This document shows, piece by piece, positions 1 to 8,431 of a stretch of DNA of 36,733 nt. The notes under the pieces are model-generated. The model saw only the letters and a list, made by a program, of their open reading frames with translations. It searched no databases and was not told the DNA's origin. Position 1 is the stretch's first letter, and each line of letters starts with the position of its first letter. The stretch is from contig LBUF02000021.1 of NCBI GenBank assembly GCA_000992445.2, forward strand, positions 1 through 36,733, given 5' to 3'. The stretch comes from Parcubacteria group bacterium GW2011_GWA2_38_13b. Lineage in GTDB: Bacteria > Patescibacteriota > Minisyncoccia > GWA2-38-13b. The position numbers were made by a program, and so were the translations under genes.

Positions 1-1514
1 CAATTAAAACACTTTCTCGGTATTGGAATTAACATTTCCCGATAAAATTCCAATTCCGATTTCACCAAACGATAATTCGCGCCACAATTAACGCATTTAA
101 GAATCTCGTTTAATATGCCGTCGGGTATTTCCTTAATATTATCGGGAATTTCTTCCGGTTTCAATGTCTCCTGATTATAAGTATGCGGTATATTATCTTC
201 CCACCGAAAACCCTGTTTTATCGCCTCTTAATTGGAAATGGGAAACATATTCAAAGCCACGGTTTCATTATAAGCGAATGGCGCCATTTCCAATGGAAAA
301 TAAAGACCGTACTGTCCGCTTTTTTTCAATTGACCGACGATTTGATCGCGCAATATTTTATATTCGTTTTTACCGTATTCCTTGTTTAATATGCGGCATT
401 TGGCATTCCTCAATCCGTCGCATCCAAAACAATCATCAGCTCTTTCCACGTCAAAACAATATTCAATATTAACGCAATGATGCGAAGAAAAACTCCCGAT
501 GACTTTATTGGAATAGCCGACCGCAACCGTTGCCAAGTTTAGCTCGCAATCATAACCATAGCCCACATTATCGCGGCTATCCTTGATTGATTTAGTAAAA
601 AAATTAAATTTGCAATCTTCGCCATTTATCATTTCAAAACAATAATGGCAATTTTTTGATTGTAGCAAGTATTCTCCGTCGGAATCAACGGTTTTAATAT
701 TGTTGTTTTGCCGTTGCGAAAAATTCGATTTAAAATCCCGAAATTCCCGCCAAAATTTTTCAATTTTATCGTAACTGCCGAGAATGCCGGAAACTTTATC
801 AATATATTCTTTTTTCTCCAATGGTTTATTTAAAAAATGATAATTTTTATTCCGTAAATTTACGCAACCAAAACAACTTTGAAGATTATTGCAATTAAAT
901 AAAAACTGTGAGTTCAAACAATTGGAAATATTTTGGCTATAACATATTCCATAACTGTTTTGCGCGTTTATACACTCATAAGATTTTTCAAGCTGTTCCG
1001 CGAAATAACTGTCCAAAACATCGCGGCAATAACGAAGCCCCCTTGAATAAGAACAATTTTCAGTATAACCGGTATTGAAAACAAAATAACATTTTTTATT
1101 GAATCCTGAAAAATTTTGGTACTCGCCCTTAACATTTGTCCCTCCGCTAATAAACAAAGTTTGCTTAGGAACAATTAACAACAATTCCTTCATTTGTTCC
1201 ATAAACGGCCGAATTTTATCGTAATCTTTGGCATAATTTTTAGCATCCCATTTGTCGGATTTATAACAATCATTGCAATAAACCGTATAGGGCGAATTTG
1301 GATTATACATTGAAATCATTGATTCGGCGCATAAATCGCAATTTCTTTTATAAAGAGTTGTTTCGTTCCTAAACATCATTATTTGTTTGATCCGGCAATA
1401 GCCGCATATATTCGGAACGGGAACCTGCATTTTTTCGTAAAATACGAAATCATCCGATTCTATCGTAAAATCGGTTTTACAGTTTTGGCAAATTTTTGTT
1501 TGCGATTGGTTCAT
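1..1514 (-). pseudogene. Cysteine-rich zinc-ribbon repeat protein, copy 1, interrupted by an in-frame stop and cut by the window edge
   Basis: This is the last of four tandem paralogs. The start is placed at 1514 (MNQSQTKICQNC) because copy 4 begins with the same residues; an upstream ATG at 1544 overlaps copy 2. The N-terminus has two CxxC pairs (CQNC, CGYC) and then CDLC/CNDC, as in a zinc ribbon. The middle is a series of short N-x-C/C-x-x-C repeats containing NLQSCFGCVNLRNK. The frame meets TAA at 228-230, but translation in the same frame continues to the window edge with clear homology to the C-terminal part of the other copies (QGFRWEDN, then IPDNIKEIPDGILNEI, then ELEFYRE). Alignment with copy 2 (FPLTKEEI versus FPISN*EA) puts the stop where Glu is expected, so one GAA-to-TAA change explains it. 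Either the gene is broken or this is a sequence error. Function is unknown. Confidence 0.8.
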
Positions 1515-1519
1515 ATTGA

Positions 1520-3256
1520 TTAAATTACTTCCTGCCGATAGCATCGTTCGCAGTAAACTTTTAATTTCTTCGCGGGATCAACGGAAGAAGGCATCATTTT
1601 ACCGCATTTTGAACAAGGATATTGCCATAAACGGAAACGCCGTTGAAATAAAAAACGATTCCTTATCCTTTGCAAGGGATGAATCGTCGGCAAGGGCAAT
1701 TTTTTCTTGCGATAAAAATCCAACTCAAAATCGGTTATCAAAAATGGTTTATTAGTTTCTTCGCAAATAATGGCCGACTTTAATATATCGTCAGAAATAT
1801 CGGAAATATCGTCGGGAACTTCTACGGTTTTTAATATTTTTAGTCGCGCTAAATCGATATTATCCCCCACTTCTTCTTCCCAATGCCATCCATTTTTTAT
1901 TATCTCCTCCTTGGTTAACGGAAACTCAATTGAAGCGCTGGAATCCGTATAATTGACATGGCTCATAGTTAATGGAAAAAATTCTCCGTATTCTCCGTTT
2001 TTTAACATTTGAGTTTTTATTTTATCAACATTTTCCCAATATTCATTTTCATTATATTGTTTATTGAAAATACAATATTTTTTATTTTTTAATCCGAAAC
2101 AACCAAAACAATATTCACAATTATTGCATTCAACGCAATATTCCAAGCCCAATCCACCTCTTATTATCATGGAAAATTTAATATTGCTTGCCGGCGACAA
2201 ACCGGTTGATTCATAACACCACGACGAATCGGAAAAACTCATAGTATCCATGGAATCACTCACCTTATCGGCTACGCATACATATCTTAAATTCTCACTC
2301 CCGCCGAAAACCCTGAAACTGCGAAAACAATTCCGGCATTCGTGAAGATCGTCTCCCAAAGAATTTTCCGCTTTGACATTTCTAAGATTCTTTTTTATCG
2401 CGCCGTCCATATATTCCCTAAATTTTATTTGCCATTGTTTCAATACGCTCCTTTTGCCCAAATTAATTTCATTGATTCTTTCTTTATATCCTTCCGCGCT
2501 TAATTGTTGATTGAAAAAGCAATAACTTTTATTTCTTAAATTGACGCACCCGAAACAATTGGAACAATTATAGCAATCAAAAAGAAAATAACTGTCCATA
2601 CAACCGTTTGATTCATAGCAAAAACTGCAATTATAACAATGGTTTGCCAAAACGGTTTCATAGCACATTTCCGAATAGTCGGTATTATTAACATCAACGC
2701 AATATTTTGAAAATAAGGGACTGGAAGAATAATAAACATTTTCTGAATAATAAGGTATGGTCATATAATAACAATTTTTTGCCGCTTTGCCCGCTATCGC
2801 GTATTCACTGTTAACGCTTTTGGGATCTCTATGCATTCTCTGGCGCGGAATCGTAAATGAAAAATCATAAAATTGCTTAAAAAAAGATTTTTCAAAATCA
2901 TAATTCTTGCCGAATTCCAAGCCGTCCCATTTGTCGGAAAAATAGTACTCGTCATCGTAAACTTTTACTTTATTATTCGGCGAAAAAAAACTGATTACGG
3001 TTTCGTTGTGCCCTGGCGCGCCGCATTTTTTCTTATAAAATACCGGCAAAAAATACACGCGATGACCCAATCGCCTTTGCAATCGGCAATCGGGGCATAA
3101 AGTCGGCGTTGGAACCTGAAACTTTTTGTAAAATTCAATGTCTTCCAAGAAAACATCAAAAACAACGCCGCATTGTTTGCAGTTTTTTTTATGCGGCTTC
3201 TGATCTTTTAAAATTTCATTTATCGCCGCTTCAAATTGTGGTGTTTTGGAAAGCAT
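1520..3256 (-). CDS. Cysteine-rich zinc-ribbon repeat protein, copy 2
   Basis: This 578-aa protein has no signal peptide or membrane segment. An N-terminal zinc-ribbon-like unit (CKQCGVVF, then CPDCRLQRR, then CGAPGH) is followed by a long central region of short repeats rich in Asn, Tyr and Cys (NCYYM, NCSFC, NCSNCFGCVNLRNK, then NCEYCFGCFGLKNKKY). This suggests a stacked, beta-helix-like coil of about 10-20 residues per turn. A second ribbon-like unit ends the protein (CSKCGKM, YCERCYRQEV) and mirrors the first one: ELDFYRKKKLPLPT matches the N-terminal IEFYKKFQVPTPT. Its start lies 8 nt after the stop of copy 3 and its stop 5 nt before copy 1, so the copies are probably one operon. I recognise the family as common in CPR genomes, often under unreliable names, with no known function. 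Metal binding is inferred from the cysteines only. Confidence 0.85.
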   Translation of the reverse strand: MLSKTPQFEAAINEILKDQKPHKKNCKQCGVVFDVFLEDIEFYKKFQVPTPTLCPDCRLQRRLGHRVYFLPVFYKKKCGAPGHNETVISFFSPNNKVKVYDDEYYFSDKWDGLEFGKNYDFEKSFFKQFYDFSFTIPRQRMHRDPKSVNSEYAIAGKAAKNCYYMTIPYYSENVYYSSSPLFSKYCVDVNNTDYSEMCYETVLANHCYNCSFCYESNGCMDSYFLFDCYNCSNCFGCVNLRNKSYCFFNQQLSAEGYKERINEINLGKRSVLKQWQIKFREYMDGAIKKNLRNVKAENSLGDDLHECRNCFRSFRVFGGSENLRYVCVADKVSDSMDTMSFSDSSWCYESTGLSPASNIKFSMIIRGGLGLEYCVECNNCEYCFGCFGLKNKKYCIFNKQYNENEYWENVDKIKTQMLKNGEYGEFFPLTMSHVNYTDSSASIEFPLTKEEIIKNGWHWEEEVGDNIDLARLKILKTVEVPDDISDISDDILKSAIICEETNKPFLITDFELDFYRKKKLPLPTIHPLQRIRNRFLFQRRFRLWQYPCSKCGKMMPSSVDPAKKLKVYCERCYRQEVI

Positions 3257-3264
3257 AATTTAAT

Positions 3265-5115
3265 CTACGCCACCTCCTCCTGATAGCATTTTTCGCAATA
3301 AACTATTTCTTTTCTATCCGAAGAATAAATGGTTTCAAATTCATTAGGGCAATGATTGTCGTTATGGTGATTATGATTGATCGTATTCCGGTAAACCTTA
3401 TTATCCGATTGCGTTCCGGCGCACTGGCATTGACGATGCCAGAGTTTAACCGGATCGCATTGCCTTATTCTTTCAAAATGGCGGCAAATTGGACAAAGAC
3501 GAGGAATCGGCAACCCATACTTCTTGTAAAATTCCAACTCTCGGGGAATAATTTTAAAAACAATGGAACAAGGTTCATCGCAACCGCCTTTATGGGCGCA
3601 TTCTATCACTTCGTTTAAAATATCATCGGAAACATCATTAATCTTATCGGGCAATGATTTGTTTTCTAAAGTAACTTTGTATTTATTATACTTAGGTTCT
3701 TCCCAACCATAACCCATTTTAATAGCCGCATTCATGGTCAACTTAAAATACTGGTGAGCCATTGTTTTATTATAACCGAACGAACAAAATTCTTCGGGAA
3801 AAAATTCGCCATAACGATAGATTATTTCTCGCGTTTGAGATTTTGAATTTTGGTTATTGGAATTTATTTGTAATTTAGGATTTAGGATTTGTGATTTTCG
3901 AGATATATACGGCGCGTCGTTCATATGCTGAATTATTTTAGAAACCATATTTTTATATTCTTCCGCGGAATATTGTTTGTTAAAAATACAGTATTCTTTA
4001 TTATTCAAACCTACGCAACCGAAAAGATACGATGAATTTCGGCAAGTATCGGAATAATAAATATCGTGGCAATTTTCAGTGATGTTGTTGGAAAAAAATA
4101 CCCTAAAAGTGTTAAGTCCGACGCTTACGGAATCATATATTAACGAGGCTTTTCCGCCGGAATCAACGCAATCATAACTGTCGTTAAACCCGAGACCGGC
4201 TAAAATTATAAACTTTACATCTTCCGCCCCCATAATATCAAAACATTCGCGGCAATTCTTGGCGTTGCGCAGTCCGTTTCCGGAACTATTGAAAGAATTA
4301 ACCATTACGGCAAAACGGCGGGGATACGAATTTTTAAAATCGTTAAATGTATTTTTCAAAGATGCTAAACCGTTAAAACCGCTAAAATCATACTCGCCGA
4401 CGATCTTGAAATACTCCTCTTTTGAATATTGTTTATTAAAAATATGGTATTTTTTATTTCTTAAATTGACGCAACCGAAACAATTGGAACAATTTGAGCA
4501 ATTATAAAGCAAAAAAGAATCCAAACAATTTGTGGCGTACTGGCTGAAAAAAACATTATAGCACTTTTCGCAATTAATGCAGGAATAACAATTCTCGCAG
4601 GCGTTGATAAACCAGCAATCAACGCAATTTTTGCTTGAAATCGCGGCCGCGGAATACAAACAATCTTCATCATAAATACCGATCGTCAAATAACAATTTT
4701 TAGAATAACTGATGGTGCCGCAATAATCGCAATTGACCGAATTGCGAATACTTTGGTTATACCTGGGCACCGCTTTTTGAAGATCATAAAGCTGCGAGAA
4801 AAATGGCCGGGAAAAATCGTAATCGCGACCGCAATTCATCGGATCCCATTCATCCGAAAACCAGTATTTATGGTCATAAATCTTAAATAACCCGTTTTCC
4901 GGATATACCGAAAAAATCTCTTCGTTATGATTCGGGGCCTGGCACTTGATTTTATAAAGCACGACTTCGCTTCGCCAAATCATTTTTCTTCTCATCCGGC
5001 ATTCCGGACAAAATGTCGGCGGCGGAACATTGATTTTGTCGTAAAACGCGAAATCTTCCGATTCTATCGTGAACGGATTTTGACAACTTTGACAAGTTTT
5101 ATTTTCTCGATTCAT
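3265..5115 (-). CDS. Cysteine-rich zinc-ribbon repeat protein, copy 3
   Basis: The protein has about 616 residues from the ATG at 5115 (MNRENKTCQSC); a longer start at 5151 would overlap copy 4 and is not conserved. The layout matches copies 2 and 4: N-terminal CQSC/CPEC ribbon, central Asn/Cys short repeats with NCSNCFGCVNLRNKKY and a second FGCVGLNNKEY block, then a C-terminal ribbon (CPICRHFERI, CQCAGTQ, YCEKCYQEEV) that includes the His-rich stretch NHNHHNDNHC. About 25 residues before YRYGEFFPEE (KSQILNPK through SKSQTR) are absent from copy 4 and look like a translated intergenic repeat. The first 26 or so codons share an identical 78-bp block with copy 4, pointing to recent duplication or gene conversion. 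Function is unknown. Confidence 0.85.
   Translation of the reverse strand: MNRENKTCQSCQNPFTIESEDFAFYDKINVPPPTFCPECRMRRKMIWRSEVVLYKIKCQAPNHNEEIFSVYPENGLFKIYDHKYWFSDEWDPMNCGRDYDFSRPFFSQLYDLQKAVPRYNQSIRNSVNCDYCGTISYSKNCYLTIGIYDEDCLYSAAAISSKNCVDCWFINACENCYSCINCEKCYNVFFSQYATNCLDSFLLYNCSNCSNCFGCVNLRNKKYHIFNKQYSKEEYFKIVGEYDFSGFNGLASLKNTFNDFKNSYPRRFAVMVNSFNSSGNGLRNAKNCRECFDIMGAEDVKFIILAGLGFNDSYDCVDSGGKASLIYDSVSVGLNTFRVFFSNNITENCHDIYYSDTCRNSSYLFGCVGLNNKEYCIFNKQYSAEEYKNMVSKIIQHMNDAPYISRKSQILNPKLQINSNNQNSKSQTREIIYRYGEFFPEEFCSFGYNKTMAHQYFKLTMNAAIKMGYGWEEPKYNKYKVTLENKSLPDKINDVSDDILNEVIECAHKGGCDEPCSIVFKIIPRELEFYKKYGLPIPRLCPICRHFERIRQCDPVKLWHRQCQCAGTQSDNKVYRNTINHNHHNDNHCPNEFETIYSSDRKEIVYCEKCYQEEVA
3833..3903 (-). 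repeat. AT-rich repeat carried in frame inside copy 3
   Basis: On the coding strand this stretch is built of near-repeats of AAATCCTAAAT and CAAAATTCAAAAT type. It translates to a low-complexity linker (SQILNPKLQINSNNQNSKSQ). Copy 4 joins its flanks directly (ADKKGRIYKYGEFF). Sequences of this kind are familiar as intergenic repeats in CPR genomes; that it is an inserted repeat is inferred. Confidence 0.55.
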
Positions 5116-5126
5116 ATTTTTTTTGA

Positions 5127-6914
5127 TTACACCACTTCCTGTTGATAGCATTGTTCACAATAAACAATCTCCTTTCGTTCCGGCGCGTAGGTCGTCTCAA
5201 ACTCGTTGGAACAATGATTATCGTTATGATGGTTATGATTGATCGTATTTTGATAAACCCTGTTATCCGATTGTGTTCCTCCGCACATACATTGCCTGCG
5301 CCACAGTTTTAACGGGTTTCGTTGTTTAATGCGCTGATAATGGCGGCAATCCGGGCATACGCGCGGTAACGGTAAATTATTTTTTCTGTAAAATTCCAGT
5401 TCTCGCTCTATAATTTTAAAAACTCCGATTCCCTTGCAAGCATTACCGTTAAAACATCCGATTATTTCATTTAAAACATCGTCTTTCACGTTTTTAATGT
5501 TATCCGGAATATCTTTTGCCCGAATCGTTAAATCGTAACTGCCTTTATATTTCCTAATATCCGTGTATCTATAACCGCAGTTATCAATTTCTTTTTTATC
5601 TAACGGAAAATATTCGTTAGCGATAGTTTCATTGTAAGCGAATGGCGATAATTCAATCGGGAAAAATTCGCCGTATTTATAAATTCTCCCTTTTTTGTCT
5701 GCGTAAGGCGCATCGTTCATATGCTGGATTATTTTTGGCACAATCTCTTCATATTCTTCTTTAGCGTATTGCTTATTTAAAATGCAATATTGTTTGTTAC
5801 GCAAACCGATGCAACCGAAAATATGATGAGCCGGACGGGACAAATCCGAGTATATAACATTGTAACTTTCACCGGCAGCATTAACGGTAAATAATATATT
5901 GTAACCGAAAGAAGTAACGCTGTCGTAACACAACTGCGCCCCTTCTCCGGTTTCCGACATATCATAACTGTCGCTTACGCCGGTAGCCATAAAAATATAA
6001 CGCGCGTTTTCGGTATTATAATTTAAGGTGTCGGAATCAAAGCAATTGCGGCAATTCTTGGCGCCGACAATGTTATTGCCGGTGGTATCGATTGTCTTTA
6101 ATAGCGCGGCGTAACGGCGAGGAATCCGATTTACGAATTCATTAAATTTCTCCCGCGCTAAACTAAAATTTTCAAAACCGCTAAGATCGTATTTATCGCG
6201 CATTATTTTTTCATACTCCTCTTTTGAATACGGCTTGTTAAAAATGTAATATTGCTTATTTCTTAAATTAACGCAACCGAAACAATTACTGCAATTCCGG
6301 CAATCATATAAAAAATATGAATCGCGGCATTCAATCGCGCATTGCGAAAAATAAACCTTACTGCAACTCGTGCAATTTATTGATTCGTAACACGAATCGC
6401 ATTTAACCAACATAAAATAGTCAACGCAGTTTTTTGCCCAACGGGTATAATTGCCATATAAACAATCCTCTGTTTCAAATCCTATAGTAAGGTAACAATT
6501 CTTGGAATTCCATACTTTAGCGCAATAATCGCAATTAACGCTATTAAGATTTACAAAGGCAAATCTCGGCACAACATTCATTAATTCTTTGTACTGTTCA
6601 AAAAACAGCTTATTGAAATCGTAGTCCTTGCCGTAATCCATAGGATTCCAATTGTCGCTATACCAACATTTTTGACAATAAACCGGAAAAGAAACATCGG
6701 GATAATATAAAGCAAAAATTTCATTTTCGCATAAATCGCATTTCCGCTTATATAAAATTCTTTCGTTTAAAACCGCCAGCCGTCTCTGCAACCGGCATTC
6801 CGGACAAAATGTCGGCGGCGGAACATTGATTTTGTCGTAAAACGCGAAATCTTCCGATTCTATCGTGAAATCGGTTTTACAGTTTTGGCAAATTTTTGTT
6901 TGCGATTGGTTCAT
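5127..6914 (-). CDS. Cysteine-rich zinc-ribbon repeat protein, copy 4 (first of the tandem set)
   Basis: This 595-aa protein starts MNQSQTKICQNCKTDF. The N-terminal ribbon has CQNC, CPEC, CDLC and CQKC. The central region carries many short repeats (NCYLTIGFETEDC, NCVDYF, CDSCYESINC, NCSNCFGCVNLRNKQY, later FGCIGLRNKQY). The C-terminal unit repeats the ELEFYRKNNLPLPRVCPDC pattern and ends with CMCGGTQ, the His-rich NHNHHNDNHC and YCEQCYQQEVV. N- and C-terminal units look like copies of one ancestral domain flanking the repeats. It lies 57 nt downstream of the hibernation-factor gene, with no clear terminator between them, so read-through is possible. No catalytic motif is visible, and a structural or metal-binding role is a guess. 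Confidence 0.85.
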   Translation of the reverse strand: MNQSQTKICQNCKTDFTIESEDFAFYDKINVPPPTFCPECRLQRRLAVLNERILYKRKCDLCENEIFALYYPDVSFPVYCQKCWYSDNWNPMDYGKDYDFNKLFFEQYKELMNVVPRFAFVNLNSVNCDYCAKVWNSKNCYLTIGFETEDCLYGNYTRWAKNCVDYFMLVKCDSCYESINCTSCSKVYFSQCAIECRDSYFLYDCRNCSNCFGCVNLRNKQYYIFNKPYSKEEYEKIMRDKYDLSGFENFSLAREKFNEFVNRIPRRYAALLKTIDTTGNNIVGAKNCRNCFDSDTLNYNTENARYIFMATGVSDSYDMSETGEGAQLCYDSVTSFGYNILFTVNAAGESYNVIYSDLSRPAHHIFGCIGLRNKQYCILNKQYAKEEYEEIVPKIIQHMNDAPYADKKGRIYKYGEFFPIELSPFAYNETIANEYFPLDKKEIDNCGYRYTDIRKYKGSYDLTIRAKDIPDNIKNVKDDVLNEIIGCFNGNACKGIGVFKIIERELEFYRKNNLPLPRVCPDCRHYQRIKQRNPLKLWRRQCMCGGTQSDNRVYQNTINHNHHNDNHCSNEFETTYAPERKEIVYCEQCYQQEVV

Positions 6915-6971
6915 TTAACTTTCCCGCTCAAAGCGAACTCGCCTATAATTTTTATTTTTTAGATTTTACTT

Positions 6972-7349
6972 TTAAAATTCGCTGGCTTCCCGCATAATTT
7001 CCTTTGCCTTGCGCGCGCCTTTTTTATAACCGGCAACTTTTTTATCTTTAAATTTGCGGATTTCCGCTTCAAGATTCCTGTGCATAGCGTCAATCGCCAC
7101 TTTTATATCCCACTCTTTCGCCGAAGCGCGCAATAAAATTCCGCCGATTTTTAAATTCGCTTCGGCATAAAATATTTCATCACCCTTTTTATGATGCTCG
7201 GTTGTCCGTGCGACTTCTATTTCAGCTTCCTGCGGCAATTTAAGCGATTTCGTCAATCTGGCTATTTTATCCATTTTCTTAAAAATATATTCTCGAATAT
7301 TATCCGCCAGATCAAATTTTGTCGTTTTAATGTTTATTTCCATAACCAT
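6972..7349 (-). CDS. hpf: Ribosome hibernation promoting factor, short form
   Basis: At 125 residues this fits the short HPF/YfiA family, which binds the small ribosomal subunit at the mRNA/tRNA channel and keeps idle ribosomes inactive. The fold pattern is visible: EINIKTTKFDLADNIREYI (strand then helix), basic helix KKMDKIARLTKSL, strand AEIEVARTTEHHKKGDEIFYAEANLKI, and the second helix DIKVAIDAMHRNLEAEIRKFKDKK. The C-terminal dimerisation domain of long HPF is absent. Two ATGs are possible (7349 and 7343, MVMEIN); neither has a clear ribosome binding site. A weak promoter (TTGGTA, 18 nt, TATTAT) ends just before them, so the mRNA may be nearly leaderless. Confidence 0.9.
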   Translation of the reverse strand: MVMEINIKTTKFDLADNIREYIFKKMDKIARLTKSLKLPQEAEIEVARTTEHHKKGDEIFYAEANLKIGGILLRASAKEWDIKVAIDAMHRNLEAEIRKFKDKKVAGYKKGARKAKEIMREASEF

Positions 7350-7434
7350 AATATGCGGATACTGCTAATAGTACCAATAAATTATAAAAAAATTTATTTC
7401 TAACATCAGCATCAATTCGCATTATTTTAAAATC

Positions 7435-8430
7435 CTACCTGCCGGTAAACGGGCCCACTAATTGCACTTCCAACTCCAATATAACTCCAAACTTTTCTAC
7501 CACGCTTTTTTTAATAATATTTATCAGCGCCAGCGCGTCTTGGGCTTTGCCGTTTTTTACATTAAGTAAAAAATTCGGTTGCTTCAGGGAAATCATTATA
7601 CCGCCGATTGTTTTGCCTTTCAAACCGCATTTATCAACCAAATACGCGGCTGGTATTTTATTGCCCCATTTTTCCATATTTTCTTTCGCGTCCGAAAATT
7701 TCTCCGTGATTTTTTTTATTATTTTCTTATCATAAATATTCTTAAACGCGGAACCGAAACTCGGATAATCCAACGGGTGACGCGATTGACGATATCGCAT
7801 TGTTTCGCTGATTTTTTCTTTTAATGCTTTTTTGTTGCCTTTTTTTAATGATAATTCCGCCGACCAAATAAGAAGATTATTTCTTTTTTTAAATGCGCTT
7901 TCACGATAAGCAAACAAACATTCGGAATTGTTAAATTTTTTAATATTACCGGTTTTCAAATCTACGGCGGAAACACTTTTAATTACATTGCTCATTGAAC
8001 CGCCAAAAGCGCCCGCGTTGCCGCGAATTGCTCCGCCGAGAGTACCGGGAATACCAGCCGCCCACTCCATCCCCGATAAACCTTTATTTATGGTTTCAAT
8101 TACAATTTTGCCCAACGGAACGCCCATCTCCGCTTCAATATATGAATTTTTTCCGCCCGAGGCGGATCCGCCTGCTTGCCCGCCTTTGGCGGGGGCGGAA
8201 AACTTGGAACTTGAAACCTTAACGACTAAACCGTCAAATCCTTTGTCGGAGATTAGCAGATTGCTGCCGCCGCCCAAAACGAAAATTTCCAATTTATTTT
8301 TTTTGGCAAAATTTAACGCTTCCTTTAATTCATCCAAGGTTTTGATTTCGCAAAAATATTTAGCCGGACCGCCGATCTTAAAAGTGGTAAATTGCGACAA
8401 TAAAATGTTTTTTTTAATTTTAACATTCAT
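7435..8430 (-). CDS. murB: UDP-N-acetylenolpyruvoylglucosamine reductase
   Basis: MurB reduces UDP-GlcNAc-enolpyruvate to UDP-MurNAc with NADPH and FAD in cytoplasmic peptidoglycan synthesis. The FAD-binding signatures are present: FKIGGPAKYF near residue 17, GGGSNLLISDKGFDG at 53-67 and GIPGTLGGAIRGNAGAFGG at 126-144. The C-terminal domain has YRQSRHPLDYPSFGSAFKN, with the Ser expected to act as proton donor, then AAYLVDKCGLKG and the terminal Glu in LELEVQLVG. Residues 75-95 (KFSAPAKGGQAGGSASGGK) are a Gly/Ala-rich insert encoded by a palindromic repeat. The start lies 1 nt after the stop of the upstream metallopeptidase, so the two are likely cotranscribed. The gene is away from the dcw cluster at 23400-28300. 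Confidence 0.95.
   Translation of the reverse strand: MNVKIKKNILLSQFTTFKIGGPAKYFCEIKTLDELKEALNFAKKNKLEIFVLGGGSNLLISDKGFDGLVVKVSSSKFSAPAKGGQAGGSASGGKNSYIEAEMGVPLGKIVIETINKGLSGMEWAAGIPGTLGGAIRGNAGAFGGSMSNVIKSVSAVDLKTGNIKKFNNSECLFAYRESAFKKRNNLLIWSAELSLKKGNKKALKEKISETMRYRQSRHPLDYPSFGSAFKNIYDKKIIKKITEKFSDAKENMEKWGNKIPAAYLVDKCGLKGKTIGGIMISLKQPNFLLNVKNGKAQDALALINIIKKSVVEKFGVILELEVQLVGPFTGR
8148..8208. repeat. Palindromic GC-rich element inserted in frame in murB
   Basis: In an AT-rich gene, this short stretch consists of nested inverted repeats: CCCGCC-aaa-GGCGGG and the palindrome GGCGGATCCGCC followed by TCGGGCGG. It encodes the Gly/Ala-rich linker of MurB. The CCCGAGGCGGATC core recurs in the intergenic copy at 24757-24787 and, less exactly, at 27814-27846. 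Confidence 0.6.
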
Positions 8431-8431
8431 G

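Noticed and set aside
225-233. Recoding or readthrough of TAA in copy 1
   Set aside because: Many genes here end at TAA (for example rplU and copies 2 and 3), and no recoding signal is visible around the stop.
1520-6914. Cysteine-rich proteins as ferredoxins or rubredoxins
   Set aside because: The Cys spacing does not match iron-sulfur consensus motifs, and the proteins are far too long and repetitive.
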